Part shown: piece by piece, positions 1 through 6,146 of the stretch
Layout of the letters: each line of letters opens with the position of its first letter
How positions within the stretch are numbered: the first letter of the stretch is position 1
DNA from: Hydrogenimonas sp.
Lineage (GTDB): Bacteria; Campylobacterota; Campylobacteria; Campylobacterales; Hydrogenimonadaceae
Assembly (NCBI GenBank): GCA_015494675.1
Contig: WGAW01000207.1
Coordinates: 1-15,452, forward strand
DNA: 15,452 nt
Direction of reading: 5' to 3'
Position numbers and translations under genes: made by a program
The notes under the pieces: generated by a model
The model's database searches: none
Told to the model about the DNA's origin: nothing
The model's input: the letters and a program-made list of their open reading frames with translations, nothing else

Positions 1-1280
1 CGGCATCGGCCGCTTTTGAAAAGAGTAAAAAAGTTCCCCTTTCACAGCGGATAGCGTGGCTCAGGGATGTAGCCCGTAGATTGAAAGAGCAAAAAGAGCT
101 TTTTGCACGGACCATTACGGACGAGATAGGAAAACCGCTTATGTTCAGCCGTATAGAGGTGGAGCGCTGTATAGAGACGGTGGAGCTAACGGCCGATGCG
201 CTTACGCATCTGAGGGGCGAGACGATACCTACAGACGCCACTTCGAGCGGTAAGGTGTCGACCGCCTTCTGGCGCCGCGTGCCCGCCGGAGTTGTCGTTG
301 CCATAACCCCATTCAACTTTCCGCTCAATCTCACAGCCCATAAACTGGCACCGGCACTCGGTGCCGGATGCAGCGCGGTTTTGAAGCCCACACCCGAAGC
401 GCCGGCTACGGCCTACCTCTTCGCGAAACTCTTCATAGAGAGCGAATATGCCGTTGAGGATGCGTTGAGTGTCGTATACGGCGACGCCGAAGTAGGAGGC
501 GCGCTCGTCTCCAGTCCGATTCCGAGGGTCATAAGTTTTACCGGAAGCGTTCCGGTAGGTAACATAATCACAAAGAGTGCCGGTATAAAAAAGGTGAGTC
601 TCGAGCTTGGCGGAAACGCGGCCACATTCGTTCAAAGCAGCGCCGATATAGTGCACGCCGCGGCACGGTGCGCATTCGGGGCGTTCGTCAATTCGGGGCA
701 GGTCTGCATCTCTTTGCAGCGCATCTATGTCGACTCGCCGATATACGACGAGTTTGCCGAAGCGATCGCTGAAGAGACCAAAAAGCTGAAGGTGGGCAGC
801 CCGTACGAAGATGATACCTTCATGGGACCTCTTATAGACGAGGAGGCGAACGAGCGCGCCTTCAGGTGGATAGAGAGCGCAAAGAGCGAAGGTGCGCGTG
901 TAGTCGCCGGAGGCGAGAAGATAGACGGCATATTCGCCCCGACGGTAATGGCGGATGTGAGGGACGATATGGAGATAGTCTGTGAAGAGGTCTTCGCCCC
1001 GATCGTTAGCCTTGTGAAGGTAGACGGCTTCGACGAGGCCGTAAGAAAGATGAACGACTCCCCTTACGGCCTGCAGTTTTCGATCTTTACCAACGATCTG
1101 CAGATGACGAGAAGGGCGCTCGATGAGTTCGAGTGCGGCGGGATAGTGGTAAACGATGTTCCGACCGTGCGCTTCGACATCCAGCCCTACGGAGGAATGA
1201 AACTGAGCGGTGTAGGGCGTGAAGGGCCGCAGTTCGCCCTCGAAGAGTTCACCGAAATTCAGTCGGTGGTGATCTTTTAG
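1..1280 (+). CDS. NAD(P)-dependent aldehyde dehydrogenase, 5' end missing
   Basis: This gene encodes an aldehyde dehydrogenase that should oxidise an aldehyde to the acid with NAD(P)+ in the cytoplasm. The frame (first full codon at base 3) is open to the window edge and the residues before the TTG at 81 still fit the family, so that TTG is not the start and roughly 50 N-terminal residues probably lie outside. Visible hallmarks are the Asn of TPFNFP, the cofactor-binding Lys of LKPTPEAP, the general-base Glu of SLELGGNA (codon 603-605) and the catalytic Cys of NSGQVCIS (codon 705-707), followed by GPLIDEEA and EEVFAPIV. The sequence resembles the lactaldehyde/glycolaldehyde-type branch, but the substrate cannot be read from it. 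The stop codon abuts the next gene's ATG, so the two are probably co-expressed. Confidence 0.93.
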   Translation, partial: ASAAFEKSKKVPLSQRIAWLRDVARRLKEQKELFARTITDEIGKPLMFSRIEVERCIETVELTADALTHLRGETIPTDATSSGKVSTAFWRRVPAGVVVAITPFNFPLNLTAHKLAPALGAGCSAVLKPTPEAPATAYLFAKLFIESEYAVEDALSVVYGDAEVGGALVSSPIPRVISFTGSVPVGNIITKSAGIKKVSLELGGNAATFVQSSADIVHAAARCAFGAFVNSGQVCISLQRIYVDSPIYDEFAEAIAEETKKLKVGSPYEDDTFMGPLIDEEANERAFRWIESAKSEGARVVAGGEKIDGIFAPTVMADVRDDMEIVCEEVFAPIVSLVKVDGFDEAVRKMNDSPYGLQFSIFTNDLQMTRRALDEFECGGIVVNDVPTVRFDIQPYGGMKLSGVGREGPQFALEEFTEIQSVVIF

Positions 1281-1721
1281 ATGGCCAAACGTGCTGCGCT
1301 GAGCGCCTGTCTTGCAGGTAGAAACTGCCGCTACAACGGTGAGTTGAAAGCCGATCCGAAGGTTGTCGAAAAGCTTGAAAAGAGCGGCTACGAGATCGTT
1401 CTCTTCTGCCCCGAAGAGAGCTGCTTCGGAACGCCCAGAGAGGCGATGGACCTTGTGGTTACCGATGAGGGCGTAAAGGCGCTGACCAAATTTTCAAAAG
1501 AGGATAGAAGCGCCCCGATAGCGGAGTATGCCGCAAAATTTTTCGATGAAAACCCGGATATAGAACTCTTTGTAGGAAAGGCACGCAGTCCGAGCTGCGG
1601 AGTGTGTACGGCTCTGCTCTATGATGAGGCGGGGAATCTCATAAGCGAAAAAGAGGCCGGAATCATGGCGGCCGAGGCAAAAGCCAGAAATATTGAAGCC
1701 GTTGACGACGAAGATCTTTAG
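1281..1721 (+). CDS. DUF523 family protein (YbbK/TudS-like), putative Fe-S protein
   Basis: This is a 146-residue DUF523 protein of near-normal length. Family signatures are SACLAGRNCRYNG at residues 8-20, FCPEE at 42-46, FGTPRE at 49-54 and ARSPSCGVC at 101-109. Cysteines sit at 10, 16, 43, 48, 106 and 109; those in the conserved motifs are candidate ligands for an iron-sulfur cluster. One member of this family, TudS, is known as a [4Fe-4S]-dependent thiouracil desulfidase; whether this protein desulfurates anything is inference. No signal peptide or membrane segment is seen. The ATG follows the aldehyde dehydrogenase TAG with no gap and no good ribosome binding site, suggesting translational coupling. 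It ends 9 bp from the convergent GGDEF gene. Confidence 0.88.
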   Translation: MAKRAALSACLAGRNCRYNGELKADPKVVEKLEKSGYEIVLFCPEESCFGTPREAMDLVVTDEGVKALTKFSKEDRSAPIAEYAAKFFDENPDIELFVGKARSPSCGVCTALLYDEAGNLISEKEAGIMAAEAKARNIEAVDDEDL

Positions 1722-1730
1722 AGTAACTAT

Positions 1731-2537
1731 TTAGTCAAATGGCCGCGGGATCCTCTTTTTGATCGTCTCCTTATCTTCGTACATTCTTTTGTCCGCCTCT
1801 TTCAGCGCTTCGTTGAAATGCTCCCCCTCTTTGCAGTCGTAGGTTCCGTAAGAGAAACTTACGATGAATGTGCGGTCGTTGTACTTCAGCTTTTTGCCTA
1901 TTATAGATTCACGACACTCGTTCATCCGTTCGGCCTCGTCCGCGGAGTCGAAGAGGATCAGAAATTCGTCTCCTCCATACCGGACAACCGGCGCTCCGAG
2001 CGATTTGAGGTGGGAACTTATATATTTGAGCACTTTGTCTCCCGCGATGTGACCTAGATTGTCGTTTATCTCCTTGAAGTAGTTCAGATCTACGATCGCG
2101 AGGGTATAGGCTCTTTTGAAGTTCCCGTCACCGTCGAGGCAGTTGGCATTTAGCCACTCCCTGTTCCATGTTTGGGTGAGCGAGTCTCTAAAGACGCTCT
2201 CTTTGAGCTTTTCGATCTCCCGGCGCAGCGCTTCCGTTTCGGATATGCTCTCTTTCAGAAGGGCCTCGTCTCTCTCTTTCATCGCATGCAGCGCCTTTTT
2301 GGAGGCGCCGTCGAGGGTCTCGATATGCCTGCTGCTCTTCGAGTTGAGGTCTATGAGTTTCGCCACCTTCTCTTCAATCAGTTCGAGTGTGGCCTCTTTT
2401 AGCGTCTCTTCGTCTACTCCGTACTTCTTCGCTATATCGTAAAATATGGCCGAGTATATCGGCGGAGTCACTATCTCGAGCTCCTCTATCGCCGCCTTGC
2501 TCTCCAGTGATGCCGCTTTAAGGATATTTTCATCCAT
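1731..2537 (-). CDS. Soluble GGDEF-domain protein, probable diguanylate cyclase
   Basis: This 268-residue protein probably makes cyclic di-GMP from two GTP. Residues 1-115 are charged and helical with no recognisable sensor domain; 80-115 look like a coiled coil. The GGDEF domain runs from about 117 to 262: DSLTQTWNR (118-126), the metal-binding Asp150 in AIVDLNYFKEIND, an intact GGDEF at 188-192, and a closing MYEDKETIKKR. The inhibitory-site RxxD normally found five residues before GGDEF is absent; the positions read SLGA, so product inhibition at that site is not expected. There is no transmembrane segment. The gene lies 115 bp downstream of a small gene on the same strand and converges on the DUF523 gene. 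Its input signal is unknown. Confidence 0.9.
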   Translation of the reverse strand: MDENILKAASLESKAAIEELEIVTPPIYSAIFYDIAKKYGVDEETLKEATLELIEEKVAKLIDLNSKSSRHIETLDGASKKALHAMKERDEALLKESISETEALRREIEKLKESVFRDSLTQTWNREWLNANCLDGDGNFKRAYTLAIVDLNYFKEINDNLGHIAGDKVLKYISSHLKSLGAPVVRYGGDEFLILFDSADEAERMNECRESIIGKKLKYNDRTFIVSFSYGTYDCKEGEHFNEALKEADKRMYEDKETIKKRIPRPFD

Positions 2538-2652
2538 CTACATTCCGTTTTCATTGTTTATGATATTCTTAATCTATATATCGAGTCTATATGTTTTATG
2601 TTTACCGATAGCTTAAATTTCGAAAAGCCGAAGTATCAGGAGGTGTGAAAGG
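2538..2652. other. AT-rich intergenic gap before the GGDEF gene
   Basis: This 115-bp stretch separates the small 80-residue gene from the GGDEF gene on the minus strand. It is richer in A+T than its surroundings and contains TATATAGAT- and TATCAT-like strings on the minus strand that could serve as -10 boxes for the GGDEF gene. None has a convincing -35 partner, and I see no terminator hairpin. The ribosome binding site before the GGDEF start is weak. Confidence 0.3.
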
Positions 2653-2895
2653 TTACATTTCGCTCTCGTCGGGATTGGAGGGGGATTGTATATCGCTCTC
2701 TTTTTCAGAGACGAATCCCTTCATCCATTCACGATTCTCCTCGACCATATTCTCATGCCGGCTTCGAAGCTCTTTTAGAAGATTTTCGAGCTCTTCATAC
2801 GTGAAATATTCGAGGTAGGCAGGGTCTATCTCTATCTCGTTGCCGTCGAAACCCAGCAGCTCTTCTATCTTTTGCAGCAGTTCAATCTTTTCCAT
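2653..2895 (-). CDS. Small acidic hypothetical protein (80 aa)
   Basis: I do not recognise this protein. It has 80 residues and is acidic and mostly helical by pattern. Residues 1-15 form an amphipathic helix (MEKIELLQKIEELLGF), residues 27-62 alternate hydrophobic and charged positions as in a coiled coil or helical hairpin, and the last 16 residues are polar and probably disordered. It has no cysteine, signal peptide or membrane segment. The coding case rests on its clean 43-bp divergent arrangement with the peroxiredoxin gene, its codon use resembling that of neighbours, and the absence of any better frame here. No clear Shine-Dalgarno sequence precedes the ATG. It may be co-transcribed with the GGDEF gene 115 bp downstream. 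Confidence 0.6.
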   Translation of the reverse strand: MEKIELLQKIEELLGFDGNEIEIDPAYLEYFTYEELENLLKELRSRHENMVEENREWMKGFVSEKESDIQSPSNPDESEM

Positions 2896-2901
2896 AGATG
2901 A

Positions 2902-2907
2902 TATACT
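2902..2907 (+). promoter_or_regulatory. Putative -10 box for the peroxiredoxin gene
   Basis: TATACT lies about 32 bp before the bcp ATG, in the 43-bp gap between divergent genes, and would give a leader of about 25 nt. No good -35 hexamer is seen, which is common for sigma70 promoters in this phylum. Confidence 0.4.
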
Positions 2908-2925
2908 ATCGAAAAAAATTTGAGT

Positions 2926-2931
2926 AGGAGG
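2926..2931 (+). promoter_or_regulatory. Strong ribosome binding site of bcp
   Basis: A full AGGAGG sits 7 nt before the ATG at 2939. It fixes that start and predicts efficient translation. Confidence 0.8.
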
Positions 2932-2938
2932 AAACAGT

Positions 2939-3412
2939 ATGGTTGACGTGGGTCAAAAAGCGCCGGAGTTCTGTCTGCCGAACTCGGACAATGTAGAAAT
3001 TTGCCTGAGAGATCTGAAAGGTAAGTGGGTGGTTCTTTACTTCTACCCCAAAGATCTTACTCCGGGCTGTACGACGGAGGCGTGTGAATTTTCGGAGGCC
3101 CTACCCGATTTCGAAGGGATGGACGCGGTTATTCTGGGCGTAAGCCCCGATCCTGCGGAGAAGCACCGTAAGTTCATAGAGAAAAAAGATCTCAAAATCA
3201 CGCTTCTTAGCGATGAAGAGAAGGAGGTTCTGAAAGCCTACGGAGCATGGGGGCCGAAAAAGCTCTACGGCAGAGAGTACGAAGGGGTCATACGCTCCAC
3301 ATTTATCATAGATCCCGAGGGCAATATAGCCGCAGTCTGGCCGAAAGTGAGAGTCAAAGGTCACGTAGAAGCCGTCAAACAGAAGTTGGAAGAGCTGAAA
3401 AACAAAAAGTGA
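2939..3412 (+). CDS. bcp: Thioredoxin-dependent thiol peroxidase, Bcp/PrxQ type
   Basis: This 157-residue atypical two-Cys peroxiredoxin reduces hydrogen peroxide and organic hydroperoxides in the cytoplasm and is recycled by thioredoxin. The active-site segment YPKDLTPGCTTEACEF carries the peroxidatic Cys44 and a resolving Cys49 five residues later, the arrangement of the Bcp/PrxQ alpha-helix subgroup. GVSPDPAEKHRKF, LLSDEEKEVLKAYGAWG and the IRSTFIID segment with the conserved Arg follow in the usual order. Length is normal for the family. Cys12 and Cys22 are extra and have no role I can assign. The gene stands alone on its strand with a strong Shine-Dalgarno sequence; an inverted repeat begins 11 bp after its stop. 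Confidence 0.95.
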   Translation: MVDVGQKAPEFCLPNSDNVEICLRDLKGKWVVLYFYPKDLTPGCTTEACEFSEALPDFEGMDAVILGVSPDPAEKHRKFIEKKDLKITLLSDEEKEVLKAYGAWGPKKLYGREYEGVIRSTFIIDPEGNIAAVWPKVRVKGHVEAVKQKLEELKNKK

Positions 3413-3422
3413 CGTTTAGAGG

Positions 3423-3463
3423 TTTCGGATGTCGTTAAGCAAAAAGCGAAACGACATCCGAAA
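3423..3463. repeat. Perfect 14-bp inverted repeat, hairpin or bidirectional terminator
   Basis: TTTCGGATGTCGTT (3423-3436) is repeated exactly inverted at 3450-3463, with a 13-nt loop in which GC and GC can pair again around AAAAA. It lies 11 bp after the bcp stop and directly before the AAAACCC repeat. On the plus strand it is followed by A, not T, so it is not a textbook intrinsic terminator; it may still end bcp transcripts, or be the end of an inserted repeat unit. Confidence 0.75.
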
Positions 3464-3510
3464 AACCCAAAACCCAAAACCCAAAACCCAAAACCCAAAA
3501 CCCAAAACCC
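3462..3510. repeat. Seven tandem copies of AAAACCC (GGGTTTT on the minus strand)
   Basis: Seven exact 7-bp units fill 49 bp without interruption. The minus strand therefore has seven GGG runs separated by TTTT, a pattern able to form a G-quadruplex and close to ciliate telomere repeats. There are no spacers, so it is not a CRISPR array. It overlaps the right arm of the preceding inverted repeat by two bases. Confidence 0.95.
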
Positions 3511-3513
3511 AAA

Positions 3514-3540
3514 ACGAACAACGAACAACGACCCCCCCCA
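3514..3540. repeat. ACGAACA direct repeats ending in a run of eight C
   Basis: Two exact ACGAACA units (3514-3520, 3521-3527) and a diverged third (ACGACCC) follow the AAAACCC array in the same 7-bp period and run into a C8 tract at 3532-3539. The tract lies about 35 bp upstream of the predicted rpsB -10 box. Confidence 0.8.
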
Positions 3541-3549
3541 TTTAAACAA

Positions 3550-3564
3550 AGCTGAAATTCAGCT
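3550..3564. promoter_or_regulatory. 15-bp palindrome, possible operator of rpsB
   Basis: AGCTGAA, a central A, and TTCAGCT form a perfect palindrome. It covers the place where the -35 element would lie relative to the TAAAAT box at 3574-3579, a position suited to a repressor. The binding protein is unknown. Confidence 0.4.
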
Positions 3565-3573
3565 CATCTTTAG

Positions 3574-3579
3574 TAAAAT
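3574..3579 (+). promoter_or_regulatory. Putative -10 box of the rpsB operon
   Basis: TAAAAT preceded by a T-rich stretch fits the sigma70 -10 consensus of this phylum. Transcription would begin near 3586, giving a leader of about 130 nt before rpsB. No -35 hexamer is evident. Confidence 0.45.
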
Positions 3580-3591
3580 TGCACTCCCTTT

Positions 3592-3690
3592 CTCTATATA
3601 GAGGGAAACCTCACATGTGTCAATCCTTGACAGGTTGCGCCAAATCGGCGTTGATGGGCACAGAGGATCAAACCTGGGCATATGCCACAG
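3592..3690 (+). ncRNA. Structured 5' leader of rpsB, candidate S2 autoregulatory RNA
   Basis: The leader starts with a 12-bp palindrome (CTCTATATAGAG, 3592-3603). Bases 3631-3676 then fold into a three-way junction without unpaired junction bases: P1 pairs CAGGTT (3631-3636) with AACCTG (3671-3676), P2 pairs GCGCC (3637-3641) with GGCGT (3647-3651) through one G-U pair, and P3 pairs TGAT (3652-3655) with ATCA (3667-3670) around an 11-nt loop. GGC/GCC around ATAT (3677-3686) forms a further hairpin, and the P3 loop GGGCA could instead pair with TGCC near 3683-3686. An A6T5 tract and the Shine-Dalgarno sequence follow. S2 leaders that control rpsB-tsf are known in gammaproteobacteria; a like role here is inference. 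Confidence 0.45.
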
Positions 3691-3705
3691 TAAAAAATTT
3701 TTCTC

Positions 3706-3711
3706 AAGGAG
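3706..3711 (+). promoter_or_regulatory. Ribosome binding site that sets the rpsB start
   Basis: AAGGAG lies 5 nt before the ATG at 3717. It favours this start over the in-frame upstream TTG at 3579 and the ATG at 3726. Confidence 0.8.
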
Positions 3712-3716
3712 AACCC

Positions 3717-4529
3717 ATGGTCACCATGAAAGACCTTCTCGAGTGCGGTATGCACTTTGGACACCAGACACGTCGTTGGAACCCGAAGATGAAGAAGTTC
3801 ATTTTCGGAGTAAGAAAAAATATTCACATTATCGATCTGCAGAAGACGCTTCGATACTTCCGCTACACCTACAATGTCGTGCGCGACGCCGCGGCCGAAG
3901 GCAAGACCGTAATGTTCGTAGGAACCAAGAAACAGGCAAGAAACGCGATAGTCGAGCACGCCCAGCGCTGCGGTATGCCCTATGTTCAGACGCGCTGGCT
4001 CGGCGGTATGCTTACAAACTACCAGACAATCCGCAAATCTATCCGAAAACTCGAGGTGATCGAAGAGATGCAGGAGACCGGCAAGATGGACCTCCTGACC
4101 AAAAAAGAGGCCCTTATGCTCATGCGCAAAAAGGAGAAACTCGAAAACTACCTCGGCGGTATTCGCAATATGAAAAACCTACCCGACTACCTATTTGTCA
4201 TCGACGCCGTCAAGGAGCGCATCGCTATCAAAGAGGCGAGACGTCTCGGTATCCCGGTCATAGCACCGCTCGACACCAACTGCGATCCGGACCTGATCGA
4301 CTACCCGATCCCGGGCAACGACGACGCTATCCGCTCCATCCAGCTCTTCTGCCGTGAAATGGCTGACGCTATCATCGAAGGGCGTGAGCTTGCCGCGCAG
4401 GAGGCCGAAGAGGAGGAGCCGGTAACCGAAGAGGAGATGAGCGAGGTAACCGAAGAGGCAGTAGCCGAGGGTGAAGCCGAAGCGGAAGAAGAGCCTGCCG
4501 AAGCGGCAGCAGAGACAAAAGGAGAGTAA
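3717..4529 (+). CDS. rpsB: 30S ribosomal protein S2
   Basis: S2 is a late-assembling protein of the 30S subunit that binds near the S1 site. The 270-residue product begins [31 protein letters not shown], the family N-terminus. It carries the usual [28 protein letters not shown] and [25 protein letters not shown] blocks. The final 40 or so residues are an acidic Glu/Ala tail, as often seen in this phylum. The frame stays open upstream to a TTG at 3579, but those residues have no S2 similarity and the Shine-Dalgarno sequence supports 3717. Isoleucine is coded mostly by ATC, unlike most genes in the window, consistent with high expression. tsf follows after 3 bp. Confidence 0.97.
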   Translation: MVTMKDLLECGMHFGHQTRRWNPKMKKFIFGVRKNIHIIDLQKTLRYFRYTYNVVRDAAAEGKTVMFVGTKKQARNAIVEHAQRCGMPYVQTRWLGGMLTNYQTIRKSIRKLEVIEEMQETGKMDLLTKKEALMLMRKKEKLENYLGGIRNMKNLPDYLFVIDAVKERIAIKEARRLGIPVIAPLDTNCDPDLIDYPIPGNDDAIRSIQLFCREMADAIIEGRELAAQEAEEEEPVTEEEMSEVTEEAVAEGEAEAEEEPAEAAAETKGE

Positions 4530-4532
4530 CCT

Positions 4533-5453
4533 ATGGCAGTAACGGCAGCAATGGTAAAAGAGCTGCGCCAGATGACCGGCGCCGGAATGATGGATTGTAA
4601 AAAAGCGCTTACCGAAACAGGCGGCGATATGGATAAGGCCGTAGAGTGGCTGAGAAAGAAGGGGCTCTCGAGTGCCGCCAAAAAGGCGGGCAGAGTGGCG
4701 AGCGAGGGAGCTATAAGCATAGAGATTTCGGACGATCACCGAAAAGGTACGATCGCCGAGATCAACAGCGAAACAGACTTTGTCGCGCAAAACGACAACT
4801 TCAAGTCGCTTGTGAAAAAGGCGACACGCCACGTCCACTGCTCTACGGCCACGACCGTGGAAGATCTGCTCCAGACCGAAATAGACGGCACCACTTTCGA
4901 AGAGTACCTGAAGGGTGAAATAGCCAAGATCGGCGAAAATATAGTCATGCGCCGCTTCGTTACCGTAGACGCGGGCGAGAACGGTACCGTCGAAGGGTAC
5001 ATCCACGGAAACGGAAAGGTCGGTGTTCTTGTCGCCGCCAAGTGCGACAGTGACAAGACTTGCGAAGCGATCAGGCCTACGCTTAAAAACATAGCTATGC
5101 ATATAGCCGCCATGAACCCCGCGTTCCTCGACGAAGAGGCGGTACCCGCCGAGGTGCTCGCAAAAGAGGAGGAGATAGCCAAAGAGCAGCTCAAGAAAGA
5201 GGGCAAGCCCGAGGCTATCTGGGACAAAATCATCCCCGGCAAGATCAAGCGATACCTCAAAGACAATACGCTTGTAAACCAGCCCTTCGTCATGGACGAC
5301 AAGAAGAGTGTCGGACAGGTGCTCGAAGAGGCTGCCAAAGCCGCCGGCGGCAGTGCGAAAATCGTAGAGTTCATCCGCTTCGAACTCGGCGAAGGAATCG
5401 AGAAGAAAGAGGAAGATTTCGCCGCGGAAGTAGCGGCCCAGATGGGCAGCTGA
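4533..5453 (+). CDS. tsf: Translation elongation factor Ts
   Basis: EF-Ts exchanges GDP for GTP on EF-Tu during elongation. The 306-residue protein opens with a UBA-like domain (TAAMVKELRQMTGAGMMDCKKALTE) holding the conserved TGAGMMDCK, followed by the core block EINSETDFVAQND and later MHIAAMNP, GKPEAIWDKIIPGKI, QPFVMDDKKSV and VEFIRFELGEGIEKK. It seems about 50 residues shorter than the Campylobacter jejuni protein as I remember it, the missing part falling between MHIAAM and EGKPE; the motifs are otherwise intact. The GGAGAG before the ATG overlaps the rpsB stop, so the pair are surely co-transcribed and perhaps coupled. Confidence 0.97.
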   Translation: MAVTAAMVKELRQMTGAGMMDCKKALTETGGDMDKAVEWLRKKGLSSAAKKAGRVASEGAISIEISDDHRKGTIAEINSETDFVAQNDNFKSLVKKATRHVHCSTATTVEDLLQTEIDGTTFEEYLKGEIAKIGENIVMRRFVTVDAGENGTVEGYIHGNGKVGVLVAAKCDSDKTCEAIRPTLKNIAMHIAAMNPAFLDEEAVPAEVLAKEEEIAKEQLKKEGKPEAIWDKIIPGKIKRYLKDNTLVNQPFVMDDKKSVGQVLEEAAKAAGGSAKIVEFIRFELGEGIEKKEEDFAAEVAAQMGS

Positions 5454-5459
5454 CACTTC

Positions 5460-6146
5460 ATGCCTGTTATCGACCGCCCGGAACCTCCTGCAGAGGGGGG
5501 TTCCCTGCTGCTCAGGGCGGAAAACCTCTCGCACGCATTCGACTATCCGCTTTTTCAAAATATATCTCTGCAGATGAAAGAGGGTGAGAAGGTCGCCGTC
5601 ATAGGCGTAAGCGGTAGCGGTAAATCCACACTTCTGCACATACTTGCGACACTTCTCGAGCCCCAAAGCGGCAACGTCAATCTCCTGGGATCCGACATAT
5701 ACTCGCTAAACGATAAACAGAGACTCGCCATAAGACGCTACGAAATAGGGATCATTTTCCAGTTTCACTACCTCTTCAAGGGTATGAGCGGGGCCGAGAA
5801 CATAGAGATCGCAACGCTGCTTAGCGAAACGGAGCCCGACGACTCCCTGCTGCTTCGGCTCGGCATAAAAGATCTGATGCAAAAGCGTGTGACGGAACTC
5901 TCCGGGGGGCAGCAGCAGAGGGTCTCGATAGCCAGGGTGCTTTCCAAAAATCCGAGGATCATCTTTGCCGACGAACCGACCGGAAACCTCGACGACGAAA
6001 CGGCACATATAGCTATGGATGCGGTGTTCGAACATGTCGAAAATGTACGCGGAGCACTCTTTCTCGTCACTCACGACGAGAGGATAGCCAAAAGTTGCGA
6101 CCGAATCTTTCGGCTTGAGCATGCGAGGCTGGAGCCTGTCGGGTGA
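5460..6146 (+). CDS. ABC transporter ATP-binding protein, LolD/MacB type, no permease nearby
   Basis: This 228-residue ATPase would power a membrane partner for extrusion or lipoprotein/cell-envelope transport. Walker A is GVSGSGKST (49-57), the Q-loop Gln is 101, the signature LSGGQ is 147-151, Walker B ends in FADE with catalytic Glu172, and the H-loop His is 205. IIFQFHYLF and DEPTGNLD are typical of the LolD/MacB/FtsE group. The first 13 or so residues are a poorly conserved Pro-rich lead. The start is 6 bp after tsf with a weak ribosome site, so coupling is likely. fliR overlaps its stop by 4 nt. The neighbouring genes encode no permease; a cognate LolC/E- or FtsX-like subunit must lie elsewhere. 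Confidence 0.92.
   Translation: MPVIDRPEPPAEGGSLLLRAENLSHAFDYPLFQNISLQMKEGEKVAVIGVSGSGKSTLLHILATLLEPQSGNVNLLGSDIYSLNDKQRLAIRRYEIGIIFQFHYLFKGMSGAENIEIATLLSETEPDDSLLLRLGIKDLMQKRVTELSGGQQQRVSIARVLSKNPRIIFADEPTGNLDDETAHIAMDAVFEHVENVRGALFLVTHDERIAKSCDRIFRLEHARLEPVG

Noticed and set aside
81..83. TTG at 81 as the start of the aldehyde dehydrogenase
   Set aside because: The frame continues to the window edge with family-like residues, so the gene is simply cut.
2638..2820. Plus-strand small frame after an AGGAGG near 2638
   Set aside because: The AGGAGG is practically adjacent to the GTG, leaving too little spacing, and the frame runs antisense to the more plausible 80-residue gene.
3462..3530. 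Possible CRISPR array
   Set aside because: The units are 7 bp with no spacers, and no cas gene is present.
3361..3549. Minus-strand frame encoding a repeated Gly-Phe-Trp-Val-Leu peptide
   Set aside because: It is a by-product of translating the GGGTTTT tandem repeat and has no gene context.
3631..3676. Possible tRNA-like cloverleaf upstream of rpsB
   Set aside because: It has no T-arm or anticodon-arm sequences and is far too short for a tRNA.
3579..3716. N-terminal extension of S2 starting at a TTG
   Set aside because: The extra 46 residues do not resemble S2, and a good Shine-Dalgarno sequence precedes the ATG at 3717. The region fits better as an untranslated leader.
4191..5666. A 491-codon minus-strand frame opposite rpsB and tsf
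   Set aside because: It is antisense to two certain ribosomal-system genes and shows no family resemblance.
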